A stretch of 64,000 bases of DNA, taken from an uncultured Algibacter sp. Lineage in GTDB: Bacteria; Bacteroidota; Bacteroidia; Flavobacteriales; Flavobacteriaceae. Below, one piece after another: positions 1 to 9,188 of this stretch. Every line of letters starts with the position of its first letter. Position 1 is the first letter of the stretch. A model generated the notes under the pieces. It did not search any database, was not told the DNA's origin, and worked only from the letters and a program-made list of their open reading frames with translations. The position numbers and the translations under genes are program-made. Location: assembly GCA_947502405.1 (NCBI GenBank), contig CANMZT010000012.1:62001-126000 (forward strand). The letters are read 5' to 3'.

Positions 1-170
1 CCTTTAAAAATTTAGGGCAACCATGTAAAGAATTATTAAACACATTTTATTTTGAAAAAAAGTCTTTAAAAGAAATTGCTTCAAAATTAAAAATAGAAGA
101 AACCACAGCGCGCAATAAAAAATACAGATGTATGGAAAAACTACGTGCTATGGTTTTAGCCTCAAAATAA
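1..170 (+). CDS. RNA polymerase sigma factor, C-terminal fragment (sigma-70 region 4)
   Basis: The frame is open from the window edge and stops at TAA 168-170. The visible 55 residues read as a sigma-70 region 4 helix-turn-helix: a short helix with CKELLNTFYFEKKSLKEIA, then a recognition helix rich in Lys and Arg ending in MEKLRAMV. The SLKEIA...TTARNKKYRCMEKLR pattern is typical of ECF-type sigma factors. The 5' part lies outside the window. It sits 7 bp before a membrane TPR protein and a CHAT protein, probably one operon. In this arrangement the sigma factor may respond to those envelope proteins, but that is inference. Confidence 0.8.
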   Translation, partial: FKNLGQPCKELLNTFYFEKKSLKEIASKLKIEETTARNKKYRCMEKLRAMVLASK

Positions 171-177
171 TTTCAAA

Positions 178-921
178 TTGAAAAATAATAGCAACGACAT
201 ATCACAAGAATTATTAGAAATCATAGAAAGCTATATAAATGGCTCTATGAATACTAGGGAATTGAATGATTTTAATCAACTTCTCGAGCTTGATGATGAG
301 TTTAAAACAAAAGTTGAAGATGTTAAAACGATGCTTTTAGGGATAGAAAATCAATCGCTAAAAGAGCAACTTGATGAAATTCATAAGGACATCCCTAAAA
401 CTAAGGTTAAAAAATCTAAAGATAAAAAAGTAAGGTATTTATATTACAGTAAATTTGCTGCTGCAGCGGCATTAATTATAGCTGTAGGTAGTATTTGGTT
501 TTTTAGCACACCACAAAATGAAAAACTTTATTCCAAACATTTTAAACCAGACCCAGGATTACCAACTACCATGAGTAGCACCAATAATTTTGATTTTTAC
601 GATGGCATGGTAAAATATAAGCATGGTGATTATGACATCGCAATTGATAAATGGAAAACTTTGAATGAAAATAGCCCTGAAAACGACACAATAAACTACT
701 TTTTGGGTGTTGCATTTTTAGCTAATAAAAATGTACCTGAAGCTATTCCGTACTTAGAAAATGCTGCTGAAGCTGAAGACAACTTTGCTTTTTTAAACGA
801 CACTTACTATTATTTAGGTTTGGCTTACATGAAAGAAGGAAATATTGAGTTAGCAAAAAAGAATCTCGAATTAAGTAATACCAAAAAGAGTGAGGAAATT
901 TTATTAAAACTCACAAACTAA
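178..921 (+). CDS. Single-pass membrane protein with C-terminal TPRs, possible anti-sigma factor
   Basis: 247 residues. A soluble N-terminal part of about 90 residues has a short motif (ELLEIIESYINGSM) resembling the N-termini of Bacteroidota anti-sigma proteins. It is followed by a basic stretch, one membrane helix (about 92-110, Ala/Ile rich) and a periplasmic region with two or three TPR-like repeats (about 140-240). The start shown is TTG at 178; the first ATG is at 247 and would remove the conserved-looking N-terminal helix, so TTG is preferred but not certain. It lies between a sigma factor and a TPR-CHAT gene, ending 1 bp before the latter. A role as membrane anti-sigma factor is inferred from topology and position only. 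Confidence 0.75.
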   Translation: MKNNSNDISQELLEIIESYINGSMNTRELNDFNQLLELDDEFKTKVEDVKTMLLGIENQSLKEQLDEIHKDIPKTKVKKSKDKKVRYLYYSKFAAAAALIIAVGSIWFFSTPQNEKLYSKHFKPDPGLPTTMSSTNNFDFYDGMVKYKHGDYDIAIDKWKTLNENSPENDTINYFLGVAFLANKNVPEAIPYLENAAEAEDNFAFLNDTYYYLGLAYMKEGNIELAKKNLELSNTKKSEEILLKLTN

Positions 922-922
922 A

Positions 923-3900
923 ATGTTTATTGCTAAAAAGCACATCAAAAACTTATTTTTCTCACTTCTAGTGCTGATAAGTACCTCTGCCGCAGCACAA
1001 AACAAGTCTATTTCTGATATATCATACATCAAAAAGCTTTTAAAACAAGATTCTACCAATAAAGCTAAAACTGAATTAAGCAAACAAATAGATTTTTTTA
1101 TATCTCAAAAAAACTATGATACTCTAGTAGATTATTTGAGTGTAATGGGTAATATAAAGTCTCAAAAAAGAGAGTTTAACGAAACAGTAAAAGTTGCTGA
1201 AGATATAGTTACGTTTATAAAAGAATCTGAAAACCCTGAGACTATAAAAGAAGCACTATTGGGGCTTTCAAATTTATTTTTCAATGCAAGAGATTTCACA
1301 AGAAATTATAAAACAAATATAGAAGCACTAGAATACGCTAAAAAAATTAAGCCCGAAAAGGCTTCAGACTTGTCAAAAATTGAATATAATTTAGGAACAA
1401 TAGCTATAAACCTAAATAATTTACAACTTGCAAAAGAACATCTTTTTCAATCAAAAAAAATATTAGAAACGAATCCTGATATTGAAAAAGAACAGTTTTA
1501 TCTCACCTATAACTCATTAGGAAGAATAAAAGCATCCTTATTAGAACTAGATAGTTCTTCGTTTTACTATAATAAATCTCTGAAGATTTTGAATAATATG
1601 GGAGATACACCCATCAATAAATATTACCGTGCTGCAATAGTAAAACAAAATATTGCTCTTAATTTATTTAATTCGGGGAAAATTGAAGCATCTATAAAAA
1701 CAGGAAAAGAAGCGGTATTAAAATTTCAAGAATTCTTAAACACCTCTGATAACGAAGCAAAAAAGATTCGTGCAAGAAGGTTTCGTTTGTCTGCAATAGA
1801 TAATTTAGGTGGTTTTTATTCTGGTATTGGAGACAATAAAAGCGCAGTAGATGTTTTAACATACTCATACAATGAAAAACTAAAAGTGTTTAGTGAAGAC
1901 GATCCTAACGTTATAATATCTACATTAATTTTAGGTCATGTAAATCTTATTGCAAAAAACTTTGAAGATGCTGGAACATTTATTGATAAGGGGTTAAAAC
2001 ACATAAAAAAAACACCTTATTATGAGGATTATGCTCTTATGTTAAGAGCATCAGTACATGACAATACAGGCGATGTAGAAAGTGCAAAAAGGACTTACGA
2101 AAAGAGTGAAGCCATTTACAGAAAACAAAGCCCAAATAGCTACCCATTTAACTTTTTGGAAGCCATACTAGAAATGTCTAATTTCTATGCTAAAAATGGT
2201 TTCAAGGAAAAAGCTATTGGCTTAGCAACCGAGAGTTATAATCATACCTCTAAAAGTGATTTTAATAACCCCACAACCAAATTTCAACATACTGAAAATT
2301 TAGCTTCGATTCATTACACTGTTGGGAATTACAACGACGCATTAAAATATAGTAACGAAGCACTTGCTATGAATTTAAAGATGGATGGCGTATTAGATTC
2401 AATTAAACATAATATTAGAAAACCAAGAACACTTTATATTAATGCTAAATCTAAATACGAATTAAACACTTCAAAAAACTCAGAATTCCTTAATGGTTTA
2501 CTATCACAAATTAAGAGTGGCATTCAAATATTAGAACAAAGAAAAACGGTTGTTAATTCATCCGAAGACGTTTCGTCATTCATCTCTGAAAACAATGAAC
2601 TTTTTGGTTTTGCAAAACAAATATGCTTAGACCTATATAAATTAACTAATCAAGAGTATTATTTGAATGAGCTAATATCTATTCATGAATCTAGTATTTA
2701 TAATAGAATACGATCTCAACTGAATATTAGAACCAATATTGCATTTGCAGATATTCCCTTAAAAGCTACAAAAAGAGAAATTTTATTAAAAAAGAATTTA
2801 GAAAACGTACTAAATGATTCAAATGAAAATACGATTGAATCTTTTTTTAGTGCCAGAAATGACTGGAATACATTTCTCGATTCTTTAAAAACAGCATATC
2901 CAAAATATTACAAAATGCGTTATGCTTCCATAGAAGTACCGCTAGACAACCTAAAGAAAAATATACCCGAAAACACATCTATTGTACGATATATATTCAT
3001 TAACAATACATTATACGCTTCAGTAATTGACAATCAAAAAAAACATCTTATTGAGGTTAACCAAGAGAATATTGGAGAGATCATCAATCAACTATCTGAT
3101 CATCAACTAGATTTTAATAAAACCAGTACTTCATTACATCAACTATATCAACAAATTTGGAAACCTCTTGAAAATCATATCTCAACTGAAAATATAATTA
3201 TTATTCCAGACGGTGTATTATTTAACTTAAGTTTTGAAAGCTTAACACCAGTCAAAAATTCATCTTTTGAAGATTTAGCTACTAACAGTTTACTTTCAAA
3301 ACACGCTATCTCATATAACTATAGTCTGTTACTTTTAAATCAAGAGAGAAAAACTGTTAATTATCAAAAAAACTTTATTGCCTTTGCTCCTGAGTTTAAT
3401 GATACAATGAAGCAGGATTACAAGGTTGCTATTGAAGATTCTGTCTCGATTGACAAAACCTATCTTACACTACTTCCTCAACCATTCAGTGTTGATTTAG
3501 CAAAAGAATATTCAAAAGTTTTTAATGGCGATTTTTTTGTTAATGAAAATGCTTCAAAACAAATTTTTAAAAATGAAGCTAACGAACATAAGATAATACA
3601 TATAGGCACACACGCTGAATCTAACAACGTGTCTCCAGAATTATCTCGACTCATTTTTGCAAAGAGTAGTGAAACAGAAGATAACTCTTTGTACACTTTT
3701 GAGATTTATAACGAAAACTTAAACTCTAACTTAGCCATATTAACGGCTTGCGAAACAGGTAAACCAACATATCAATCTGGTGAAGGGATGATTTCTTTAG
3801 CACATGCATTTAATTACGCTGGAAGTGAAAGCATACTTACAAGCCTATGGAAAATAGATGAAAAAGCCAGTTCTGAAATAATTGAATTGTTTTATAAAAA

Positions 3901-4132
3901 CATAAAAAATGGATTACCAAAAGACAAAGCATTACAGCAAGCTAAGTTAAATTACATTAAAAATGCTGAAGGTAGAACTATTACACCTCAATATTGGTCT
4001 GGTTTAGTTTTAATTGGAGACACATCCCCTATTGATTTAACTTCTTCTTCATCTACTACTATCTGGTATATTTTGAGTGCCTTATTACTCATTTTTGCAA
4101 CTATATATTTGATAAAATCCTCCAAAAAATAA
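923..4132 (+). CDS. TPR-CHAT protein, caspase-like protease domain, exported and membrane anchored
   Basis: 1069 residues. A signal peptide covers about 1-25 (ends SAAAQ). Residues about 30-620 are a long array of TPR-like helical repeats. The C-terminal third is a CHAT domain (caspase HetF-associated with TPRs): the expected His lies in IGTHAE (His897) and the Cys in LTACETG (Cys943), followed by the usual GEGMISLAHAF and SLWKID strands. A membrane helix at about 1046-1063 and a Lys-rich tail would anchor it, so the protease would face the periplasm. CHAT domains are cysteine peptidases of clan CD; the substrate is unknown. It is the third gene of a sigma/TPR/CHAT operon. Both catalytic residues are present, so it is probably active. 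Confidence 0.9.
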   Translation: MFIAKKHIKNLFFSLLVLISTSAAAQNKSISDISYIKKLLKQDSTNKAKTELSKQIDFFISQKNYDTLVDYLSVMGNIKSQKREFNETVKVAEDIVTFIKESENPETIKEALLGLSNLFFNARDFTRNYKTNIEALEYAKKIKPEKASDLSKIEYNLGTIAINLNNLQLAKEHLFQSKKILETNPDIEKEQFYLTYNSLGRIKASLLELDSSSFYYNKSLKILNNMGDTPINKYYRAAIVKQNIALNLFNSGKIEASIKTGKEAVLKFQEFLNTSDNEAKKIRARRFRLSAIDNLGGFYSGIGDNKSAVDVLTYSYNEKLKVFSEDDPNVIISTLILGHVNLIAKNFEDAGTFIDKGLKHIKKTPYYEDYALMLRASVHDNTGDVESAKRTYEKSEAIYRKQSPNSYPFNFLEAILEMSNFYAKNGFKEKAIGLATESYNHTSKSDFNNPTTKFQHTENLASIHYTVGNYNDALKYSNEALAMNLKMDGVLDSIKHNIRKPRTLYINAKSKYELNTSKNSEFLNGLLSQIKSGIQILEQRKTVVNSSEDVSSFISENNELFGFAKQICLDLYKLTNQEYYLNELISIHESSIYNRIRSQLNIRTNIAFADIPLKATKREILLKKNLENVLNDSNENTIESFFSARNDWNTFLDSLKTAYPKYYKMRYASIEVPLDNLKKNIPENTSIVRYIFINNTLYASVIDNQKKHLIEVNQENIGEIINQLSDHQLDFNKTSTSLHQLYQQIWKPLENHISTENIIIIPDGVLFNLSFESLTPVKNSSFEDLATNSLLSKHAISYNYSLLLLNQERKTVNYQKNFIAFAPEFNDTMKQDYKVAIEDSVSIDKTYLTLLPQPFSVDLAKEYSKVFNGDFFVNENASKQIFKNEANEHKIIHIGTHAESNNVSPELSRLIFAKSSETEDNSLYTFEIYNENLNSNLAILTACETGKPTYQSGEGMISLAHAFNYAGSESILTSLWKIDEKASSEIIELFYKNIKNGLPKDKALQQAKLNYIKNAEGRTITPQYWSGLVLIGDTSPIDLTSSSSTTIWYILSALLLIFATIYLIKSSKK

Positions 4133-4136
4133 AAAA

Positions 4137-4157
4137 GCTACCATTTAAAATGGTAGC
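4137..4157. terminator. Intrinsic terminator between convergent genes
   Basis: A perfect stem of 10 bp (GCTACCATTT paired with AAATGGTAGC, one-base centre) lies just after the CHAT gene. It has A-runs before it and pyrimidines after it, so it can serve the plus-strand gene and probably also the convergent minus-strand gene. Confidence 0.8.
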
Positions 4158-4189
4158 CTTCTTCTTTGATTAGTTTTCTTTAATAGCAA

Positions 4190-6112
4190 CTAATTTGAAA
4201 CCATTATGCGTTTTGTTGTTGTAGCATTTAAATTATCATCTTCAATTTTAAATAAATAAATACCAGTAGGCATTTCTCTTACACTAATTCTAAGCTCGTT
4301 AGATTCGAAAGTTGAAGCTTTTACAACTTGTCCTAATTGGTTTATTAATTGCCAATTACCTTTACTTATTAAATTAGATTTAATGTTTAAAACACTATTA
4401 ACAGGATTAGGATATATTGCAATATCTTCTAAAATATTTTTAGTAGTTGAAAGTACTGCATTTGGGCCATTTAAATACACAGAGTTATTGTGACAAACAA
4501 CATCAAAAGTATAGGGTGTGCCATTAAAACTTGCAGTTACTTGACTAGGAAGATTACAGTTGTAAATCTCATTGGATTTTATAATCTCAAAACTTGCATC
4601 ATTAGCAGGTAAGTATCCTAAAGTTACATTAATTTCTCCCTCTAAAGCAGCATTATTTGTAACCGAAACTTGGTCGTATTGTGTACCTGCATTTGGTCCA
4701 TCAATTTCTATTTCAAAAGTAGCAGTATCAGATGTTACTAAATCGCCAACTACCGTTAAAATACCTGGAGAACTTCCTGGTGCAATTTCACCTTCCATAA
4801 CAAAATTACTAGGAAAAGCGATACTCCCACTACCACCATAGCTTCCTATCCAATCCAAATATTCTCCAGTAGTTAAATTTTCATTAAAAGCTAATGTACC
4901 AGATTCACTAATTACATCGCCATAGTTAATAAATGTAGTAAGGTTAACAGACGATGTTCCGCTTCCAGATGTTTTTTTCAAAGCACTTATTACACTAACA
5001 GTTAATTCGTGTTGGGTTCCACTGGTATAACCAACTGTAATGTTATCACCATTAATATTATAACTATTTTCATTAAAAACTCTTACAGTACCATTATTAA
5101 TATTTAAATTTCCTCCGTTATGGTTAATATCTTCAAAGAATGTCCATAAATACAAATCTGTATCCATTTCTTTAGTACCTGGGCCATCTAAATTTATATT
5201 TCCATAACCATTTATTCCCGATTGATCATTAGGATCATTACTATAAATTTTTCCAGCCCTCCATGAGAATGTGGCTCCTTTTTTCACATAAATAAATTTA
5301 TCTAATAATAAATCACCATTAATTTCCAGAGTACTATCAGCTCCTAAAATAATATTTGCAACAGCTGTAATACCTGAACCATTAGTAGACACAAAATCAC
5401 CTCCAGGCAAATTAATAACAACCCTTGAGTCTGCAGCTGGAATACCATTAGGATCCCAATTGGCTGGATTACTCCACATACCATCGCCTCCTTCACCATC
5501 CCAAGCAATAGAAGTAGTGTAATTAATATCTAAAACCTCATAATACAAACCATCCGACTCACATTGTGCAGTTAATATAGTATCAAAATCAAAACTAGAA
5601 TTTAAATAAGAGTCTGGTGAAGGACAAGACCCTTGAAAACCATTTATAATTTGAAAAGTATCTCCTATTTGTGGTGCATAACCTGAAAAACTTAAGTTAA
5701 CAGTTCCATTAAAATAAAAATTACCTTCACAAGTTACCTCATTAAATAAATCAATGTCTTGTACAACAACTTCAAATGTACTTGTTACATCCACGATAAA
5801 ATCCCCGTAAAGATAAAAATCTCCTTGCGTAAAAAGTTGAGCCCCATTTCTCAACTCCAAACTCCCATATTCCTGATCTAAAGGAATAGACCCAAGTCCG
5901 TTAAAATACACGAAGAAGCCATCAATTAAAATATCGTCTCCAGATTCCGGAACTCCTGGTAATGATGGGTCTCCACCTCTACGCCAGTTTTCAGGGTCTT
6001 CCCATTCATCAGTTCCGGCATCGCCTGTAAAAACTACCTGATTAAAGTCTTGTGCAATTAAAGTTGTAAATGTGAATGCAAAACACATTGTAAATAATAA
6101 AATTCGTTTCAT
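4190..6112 (-). CDS. T9SS-secreted beta-helix-like surface protein
   Basis: 640 residues. It starts with a signal peptide (MKRILLFTMCFAF, cleavage after LIAQ). Two N-terminal modules (about 25-160 and 205-330) share a W-x-x-P-x-N-W-x-x-x-G-x-P pattern and hydrophobic repeats, like G8 or autotransporter-type beta-helix domains. The middle is low-complexity beta structure. The last 75 residues are a type A T9SS sorting domain (IYPNPVNSVLNI ... PTGIYLFKI ... TTKRIMVSN). It should be exported through Sec, then through T9SS to the cell surface. No catalytic motif is visible, so an adhesin or structural role is more likely than an enzyme. It stands alone between two convergent or divergent neighbours. 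Confidence 0.85.
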   Translation of the reverse strand: MKRILLFTMCFAFTFTTLIAQDFNQVVFTGDAGTDEWEDPENWRRGGDPSLPGVPESGDDILIDGFFVYFNGLGSIPLDQEYGSLELRNGAQLFTQGDFYLYGDFIVDVTSTFEVVVQDIDLFNEVTCEGNFYFNGTVNLSFSGYAPQIGDTFQIINGFQGSCPSPDSYLNSSFDFDTILTAQCESDGLYYEVLDINYTTSIAWDGEGGDGMWSNPANWDPNGIPAADSRVVINLPGGDFVSTNGSGITAVANIILGADSTLEINGDLLLDKFIYVKKGATFSWRAGKIYSNDPNDQSGINGYGNINLDGPGTKEMDTDLYLWTFFEDINHNGGNLNINNGTVRVFNENSYNINGDNITVGYTSGTQHELTVSVISALKKTSGSGTSSVNLTTFINYGDVISESGTLAFNENLTTGEYLDWIGSYGGSGSIAFPSNFVMEGEIAPGSSPGILTVVGDLVTSDTATFEIEIDGPNAGTQYDQVSVTNNAALEGEINVTLGYLPANDASFEIIKSNEIYNCNLPSQVTASFNGTPYTFDVVCHNNSVYLNGPNAVLSTTKNILEDIAIYPNPVNSVLNIKSNLISKGNWQLINQLGQVVKASTFESNELRISVREMPTGIYLFKIEDDNLNATTTKRIMVSN

Positions 6113-6350
6113 AATTAATAGCTTTATATGTTTATATATAACTACATCGAAACAAAAGAAGAAAGTGAGCAGGAAAAATCTTATATTATTGATAAAATAA
6201 CGTTTTTTTAGCTGTAACGTTTGCTTTTTTCGGCGTATGGTATTCTAAGTTACCTATGCTTTTAATTATACAGGAATAAAACTTACAAGAAAATTATTCT
6301 TAAATACTACTAAATCTATCGCTTATGGTTTTACACATAGTACAAAACAC

Positions 6351-7220
6351 TTATTTAAATCGAACAAATTTAGAACTATTAAACGTATAATTTGAAACAG
6401 GTATCTCAATATCCTTTTTTAAATGATACCAAGGTGATATTTTAGAATCTTCAAGATTTTTAACCAAGTGAACACTTTGCGCTGGGGTATTTCCTTGAAA
6501 AAGAAGATAAATTTTATCTCCTTGAGTATTTATTGCTTCATCACAAATCATAACGATATGTCCTGGTGAACCACCTTTAATTAGCATATCTCCAATTTTT
6601 AAATCTTTAGCTGAATTTACTTTTGGTAACTCATTAAACAATGATAAAGTTCCAGAATACATATAAATTAAATTCAGATATTTATAAAAGTTTTCTTTTG
6701 AATGATTTTTAGTTGCTGTTTTATGAAAAGACACTTTGTTACCGTTTATTTTAGGTCTATAGCCTTCAGCATATTTTTTCCAAGAACAATAATGACCACT
6801 AGTAAAATTGAATCCTATTTCATCTTTTCTTTTATTATCCCAAAGGTATTCACTTCTAATTCTAATTAAAGCATCAGCACATTGTTGTAAACCATTTTTA
6901 GGTACTGGAATCTCTAATATACCAATATGACCACCTTGCCAGAAATATTCGGTATCATCATAATTTATAATCTTACTTCCAAAAGGTTTCAATTTGTAAT
7001 TACGCAAATATTCTTGGAAAGAACCTTTTGGATACTCTATTCTTTTATACCCTTTAGGGATAATCACTCTAGATTTTATAGTAATACTATCCTTATTTAT
7101 TAAACTAGGCGTATCGATAACTGAAGCGATAGTTTTAATGGCTTGCTTTGTTGGCTTAAACTGGAAGAACAGAGCAGCCAGCAAGATAACAATAAGGCTT
7201 ATTCTAAGGATATTTTTCAT
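6351..7220 (-). CDS. DUF4846 domain protein, exported or membrane anchored
   Basis: 289 residues. An N-terminal hydrophobic helix (about 5-21) acts as a signal or anchor. The rest matches the DUF4846 pattern as I know it: QEYLRNYKLKPFGS, a GHIGILEIP stretch, ALIRIRSEYLW, a SGHYCSWKKYAEGYRP block, the YMYSGTLSL helix and the IGDMLIKGGSPGHIVMI / LLFQGNTPAQSVHL / SPWYHL end. The function of the family is not established. The GGSPGHIVMICD segment recalls the His-containing strand of NlpC/P60-like folds, so a cell-wall role is possible but unproven. Confidence 0.85.
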   Translation of the reverse strand: MKNILRISLIVILLAALFFQFKPTKQAIKTIASVIDTPSLINKDSITIKSRVIIPKGYKRIEYPKGSFQEYLRNYKLKPFGSKIINYDDTEYFWQGGHIGILEIPVPKNGLQQCADALIRIRSEYLWDNKRKDEIGFNFTSGHYCSWKKYAEGYRPKINGNKVSFHKTATKNHSKENFYKYLNLIYMYSGTLSLFNELPKVNSAKDLKIGDMLIKGGSPGHIVMICDEAINTQGDKIYLLFQGNTPAQSVHLVKNLEDSKISPWYHLKKDIEIPVSNYTFNSSKFVRFK

Positions 7221-7329
7221 AACTGACTAACGCGTAAAAAAGATAACTTCGTACTTACTTAAGAAAAATTTAAGAGTAATTTCACTTAAGAAATTGAAAA
7301 ATTTAGTAATTTAAAGTAAAATTTGGCTT

Positions 7330-7779
7330 ATGAAAACCACAAAACGACTTGAATCTGCAATTCATAAATTATACACCGCTTTTCATAACAATACTTTAAA
7401 TCCAGAATGTTGTAAGCAATGTGCAGTTGGAAATATATTAGACCAAACAGACAGTTGGAAGCATTTATCTGATAATCATGGTGATTTAATTTTAAATTAT
7501 GTTGGAAAAGTACATCAATCTTTTGGAAGAAAATTTAACGGTTATTCACCTTTAGAACTGCTAAAAATTGAACATACTTTTCTTAAAGCATGTGGCTATG
7601 AATTACCGCTTCATTATAAAAACAACAAACCTAGAAACCCAACTGACAAAGATTTGTTATTTGAAGGTTTATCGGTAGTAATCTCACTTTTATGTGAGAT
7701 AGACGGTGTTAAAAATGTCATGGATTATACCAAACTATTTGAAATTGAGAATGACAAACCAAAATATGTTTTAAGTTAA
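7330..7779 (+). CDS. Conserved small protein with CCxxCAVGNI motif, function unknown
   Basis: 149 residues, cytosolic, no signal peptide or membrane segment. Near residue 27 it has PECCKQCAVGNI, which looks like a metal- or cluster-binding or redox CxxC site, followed by a helical region (DLILNYVGKVHQSFGRKFNGYSPLELLKIEHTFL) and a cysteine in LKACGYELP. It lies convergent to nqrF. From memory, small proteins like this are sometimes labelled NADH-quinone reductase subunit F in databases because of that neighbourhood. It has no ferredoxin, FAD or NADH motif and is not NqrF. Confidence 0.7.
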   Translation: MKTTKRLESAIHKLYTAFHNNTLNPECCKQCAVGNILDQTDSWKHLSDNHGDLILNYVGKVHQSFGRKFNGYSPLELLKIEHTFLKACGYELPLHYKNNKPRNPTDKDLLFEGLSVVISLLCEIDGVKNVMDYTKLFEIENDKPKYVLS

Positions 7780-7801
7780 ATATACTAATATGATATCATA
7801 A

Positions 7802-7829
7802 AAAAACCAACTCAATTGAGTTGGTTTTT
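7802..7829. terminator. Bidirectional intrinsic terminator
   Basis: A perfect 14-bp inverted repeat (AAAAACCAACTCAA / TTGAGTTGGTTTTT) with no loop bases. A-run and T-run flanks let it end both the CxxC gene on the plus strand and the nqr operon on the minus strand. Confidence 0.9.
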
Positions 7830-7841
7830 AGTTTTATATGG

Positions 7842-7862
7842 ATACTGAAATAAGTTCAGTAT
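7842..7862. repeat. Small palindromic repeat (CTGAA...TTCAG family)
   Basis: ATACTGAA-N5-TTCAGTAT, located between the terminator and the nqrF stop. It has the same core and loop size as the hairpin at 9927-9947, with both sides of one base pair changed together (A-T there is C-G). A REP-like dispersed hairpin is likely. Confidence 0.55.
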
Positions 7863-7876
7863 ATCACTCTTCTTAT

Positions 7877-9187
7877 TTATCCTCCAAAGTCATCAAATCT
7901 AATGTGCTCATCTGGGATTCCAAAATCTTCTCCCATTTTCTGAACCGCTTTATTCATTAATGGTGGTCCACAGAAATACAATTCTATATCTTCAGGAGAT
8001 TCGTGCTTACTTAAGTAATTATCAATTACACAATTGTGGATAAAGCCAACAAAACCATCACCAGGAGCATCTAAATCTTCTTTTACTTTCCAATTATCTT
8101 CTTCTAAAGGCTCAGATAAAGCTAAGTAAAATTTAAAGTTAGGGAAGTTCTTTTCTAAATCATAGAAATGATCTAAGTAGAACAACTCACGTTTAGAACG
8201 TCCACCGTACCAATACGTAACCTTTCTACCTGTTTTTAATGTTTTGAATAGGTGATATAAATGTGAACGCATTGGTGCCATTCCTGCTCCACCTCCTACA
8301 TAAAGCATTTCACTATCAGACTCGTTGATAAAGAATTCACCGTAAGGTCCTGAAATCGTTACTTTATCTCCAGGTTTCTGTGCAAATATATATGATGATG
8401 CTACACCAGGGTTAACATCCATCCATCCATTTTTGGAACGATCCCATGGTGGTGTTGCAATACGAACGTTTAACATAATTTCACGCCCTTCAGCTGGATA
8501 AGAAGCCATAGAGTAAGCTCTTTCTACAGTTTCAGTATTCTTCATTACTAATGGCCAAAGACCAAATTTATCCCATTCTGCCTGAAACTTATCTGGTGTT
8601 TCATGCTCTTCTGGGTGAGCTGTAATATCAATATCGGCGTATTTAATTTCACATTCTGGAATTTCAATTTGAATATATCCACCTGCTTTATAGCCCATAT
8701 CTTCAGGAATTTCAACAACAAATTCCTTAATAAATGATGCAACGTTATAATTACGTACCACAGTAGCTTCCCATTTTTTAATACCAAACACCTCTTCAGG
8801 TATAGTAATATCCATGTCTTGTTTAACTTTTACCTGACAAGCTAAACGTGCTCCGTGTTGTAATTCTTTTCTTGAAAAATGAGGCGTTTCAGTAGGAAGC
8901 GCTTCACCACCTCCAGAGTTTACATGACATTCACATTGAATACATGTTCCTCCACCACCACATGCAGATGGTAAGAAAATTTTATTTCCACCTAAAGTAG
9001 ACAATAATGTTCCACCAGAGGCTACTTCAATTTCTTTTTCTCCATTAATGGTAATCTTTACTGGACCAGATGGTGATAACTTTTGTTTTACAAAAAGTAA
9101 TAAGCTTACAAGTAGCAACGTAATTAATAAAAACGCTGCAACTGTTGCTATAACTGTTCCTGTTGTTCCTGCTGCTAAAATCATCAT
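7877..9187 (-). CDS. nqrF: Na+-translocating NADH:quinone reductase subunit F
   Basis: 436 residues, the NADH-oxidising entry subunit of the Na+-NQR complex. It has an N-terminal membrane anchor (about 9-33), a 2Fe-2S ferredoxin domain with Cys76, Cys82, Cys85 (CGGGGTCIQC) and Cys117, an FAD-binding domain with RAYSMASYP, and an NADH-binding domain with YVGGGAGMAPMRS and CGPPLMNKAV. It ends in the usual DDFGG. It is the last gene of the nqrABCDEF operon, starting 1 bp after nqrE ends. All cofactor residues are present, so it should be functional. Confidence 0.97.
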   Translation of the reverse strand: MMILAAGTTGTVIATVAAFLLITLLLVSLLLFVKQKLSPSGPVKITINGEKEIEVASGGTLLSTLGGNKIFLPSACGGGGTCIQCECHVNSGGGEALPTETPHFSRKELQHGARLACQVKVKQDMDITIPEEVFGIKKWEATVVRNYNVASFIKEFVVEIPEDMGYKAGGYIQIEIPECEIKYADIDITAHPEEHETPDKFQAEWDKFGLWPLVMKNTETVERAYSMASYPAEGREIMLNVRIATPPWDRSKNGWMDVNPGVASSYIFAQKPGDKVTISGPYGEFFINESDSEMLYVGGGAGMAPMRSHLYHLFKTLKTGRKVTYWYGGRSKRELFYLDHFYDLEKNFPNFKFYLALSEPLEEDNWKVKEDLDAPGDGFVGFIHNCVIDNYLSKHESPEDIELYFCGPPLMNKAVQKMGEDFGIPDEHIRFDDFGG

Positions 9188-9188
9188 A

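Noticed and set aside
7330-7779. Labelling this gene as NADH-quinone reductase subunit F
   Set aside because: It has no ferredoxin, FAD or NADH motif; the true nqrF with all of these is at 7877-9187.
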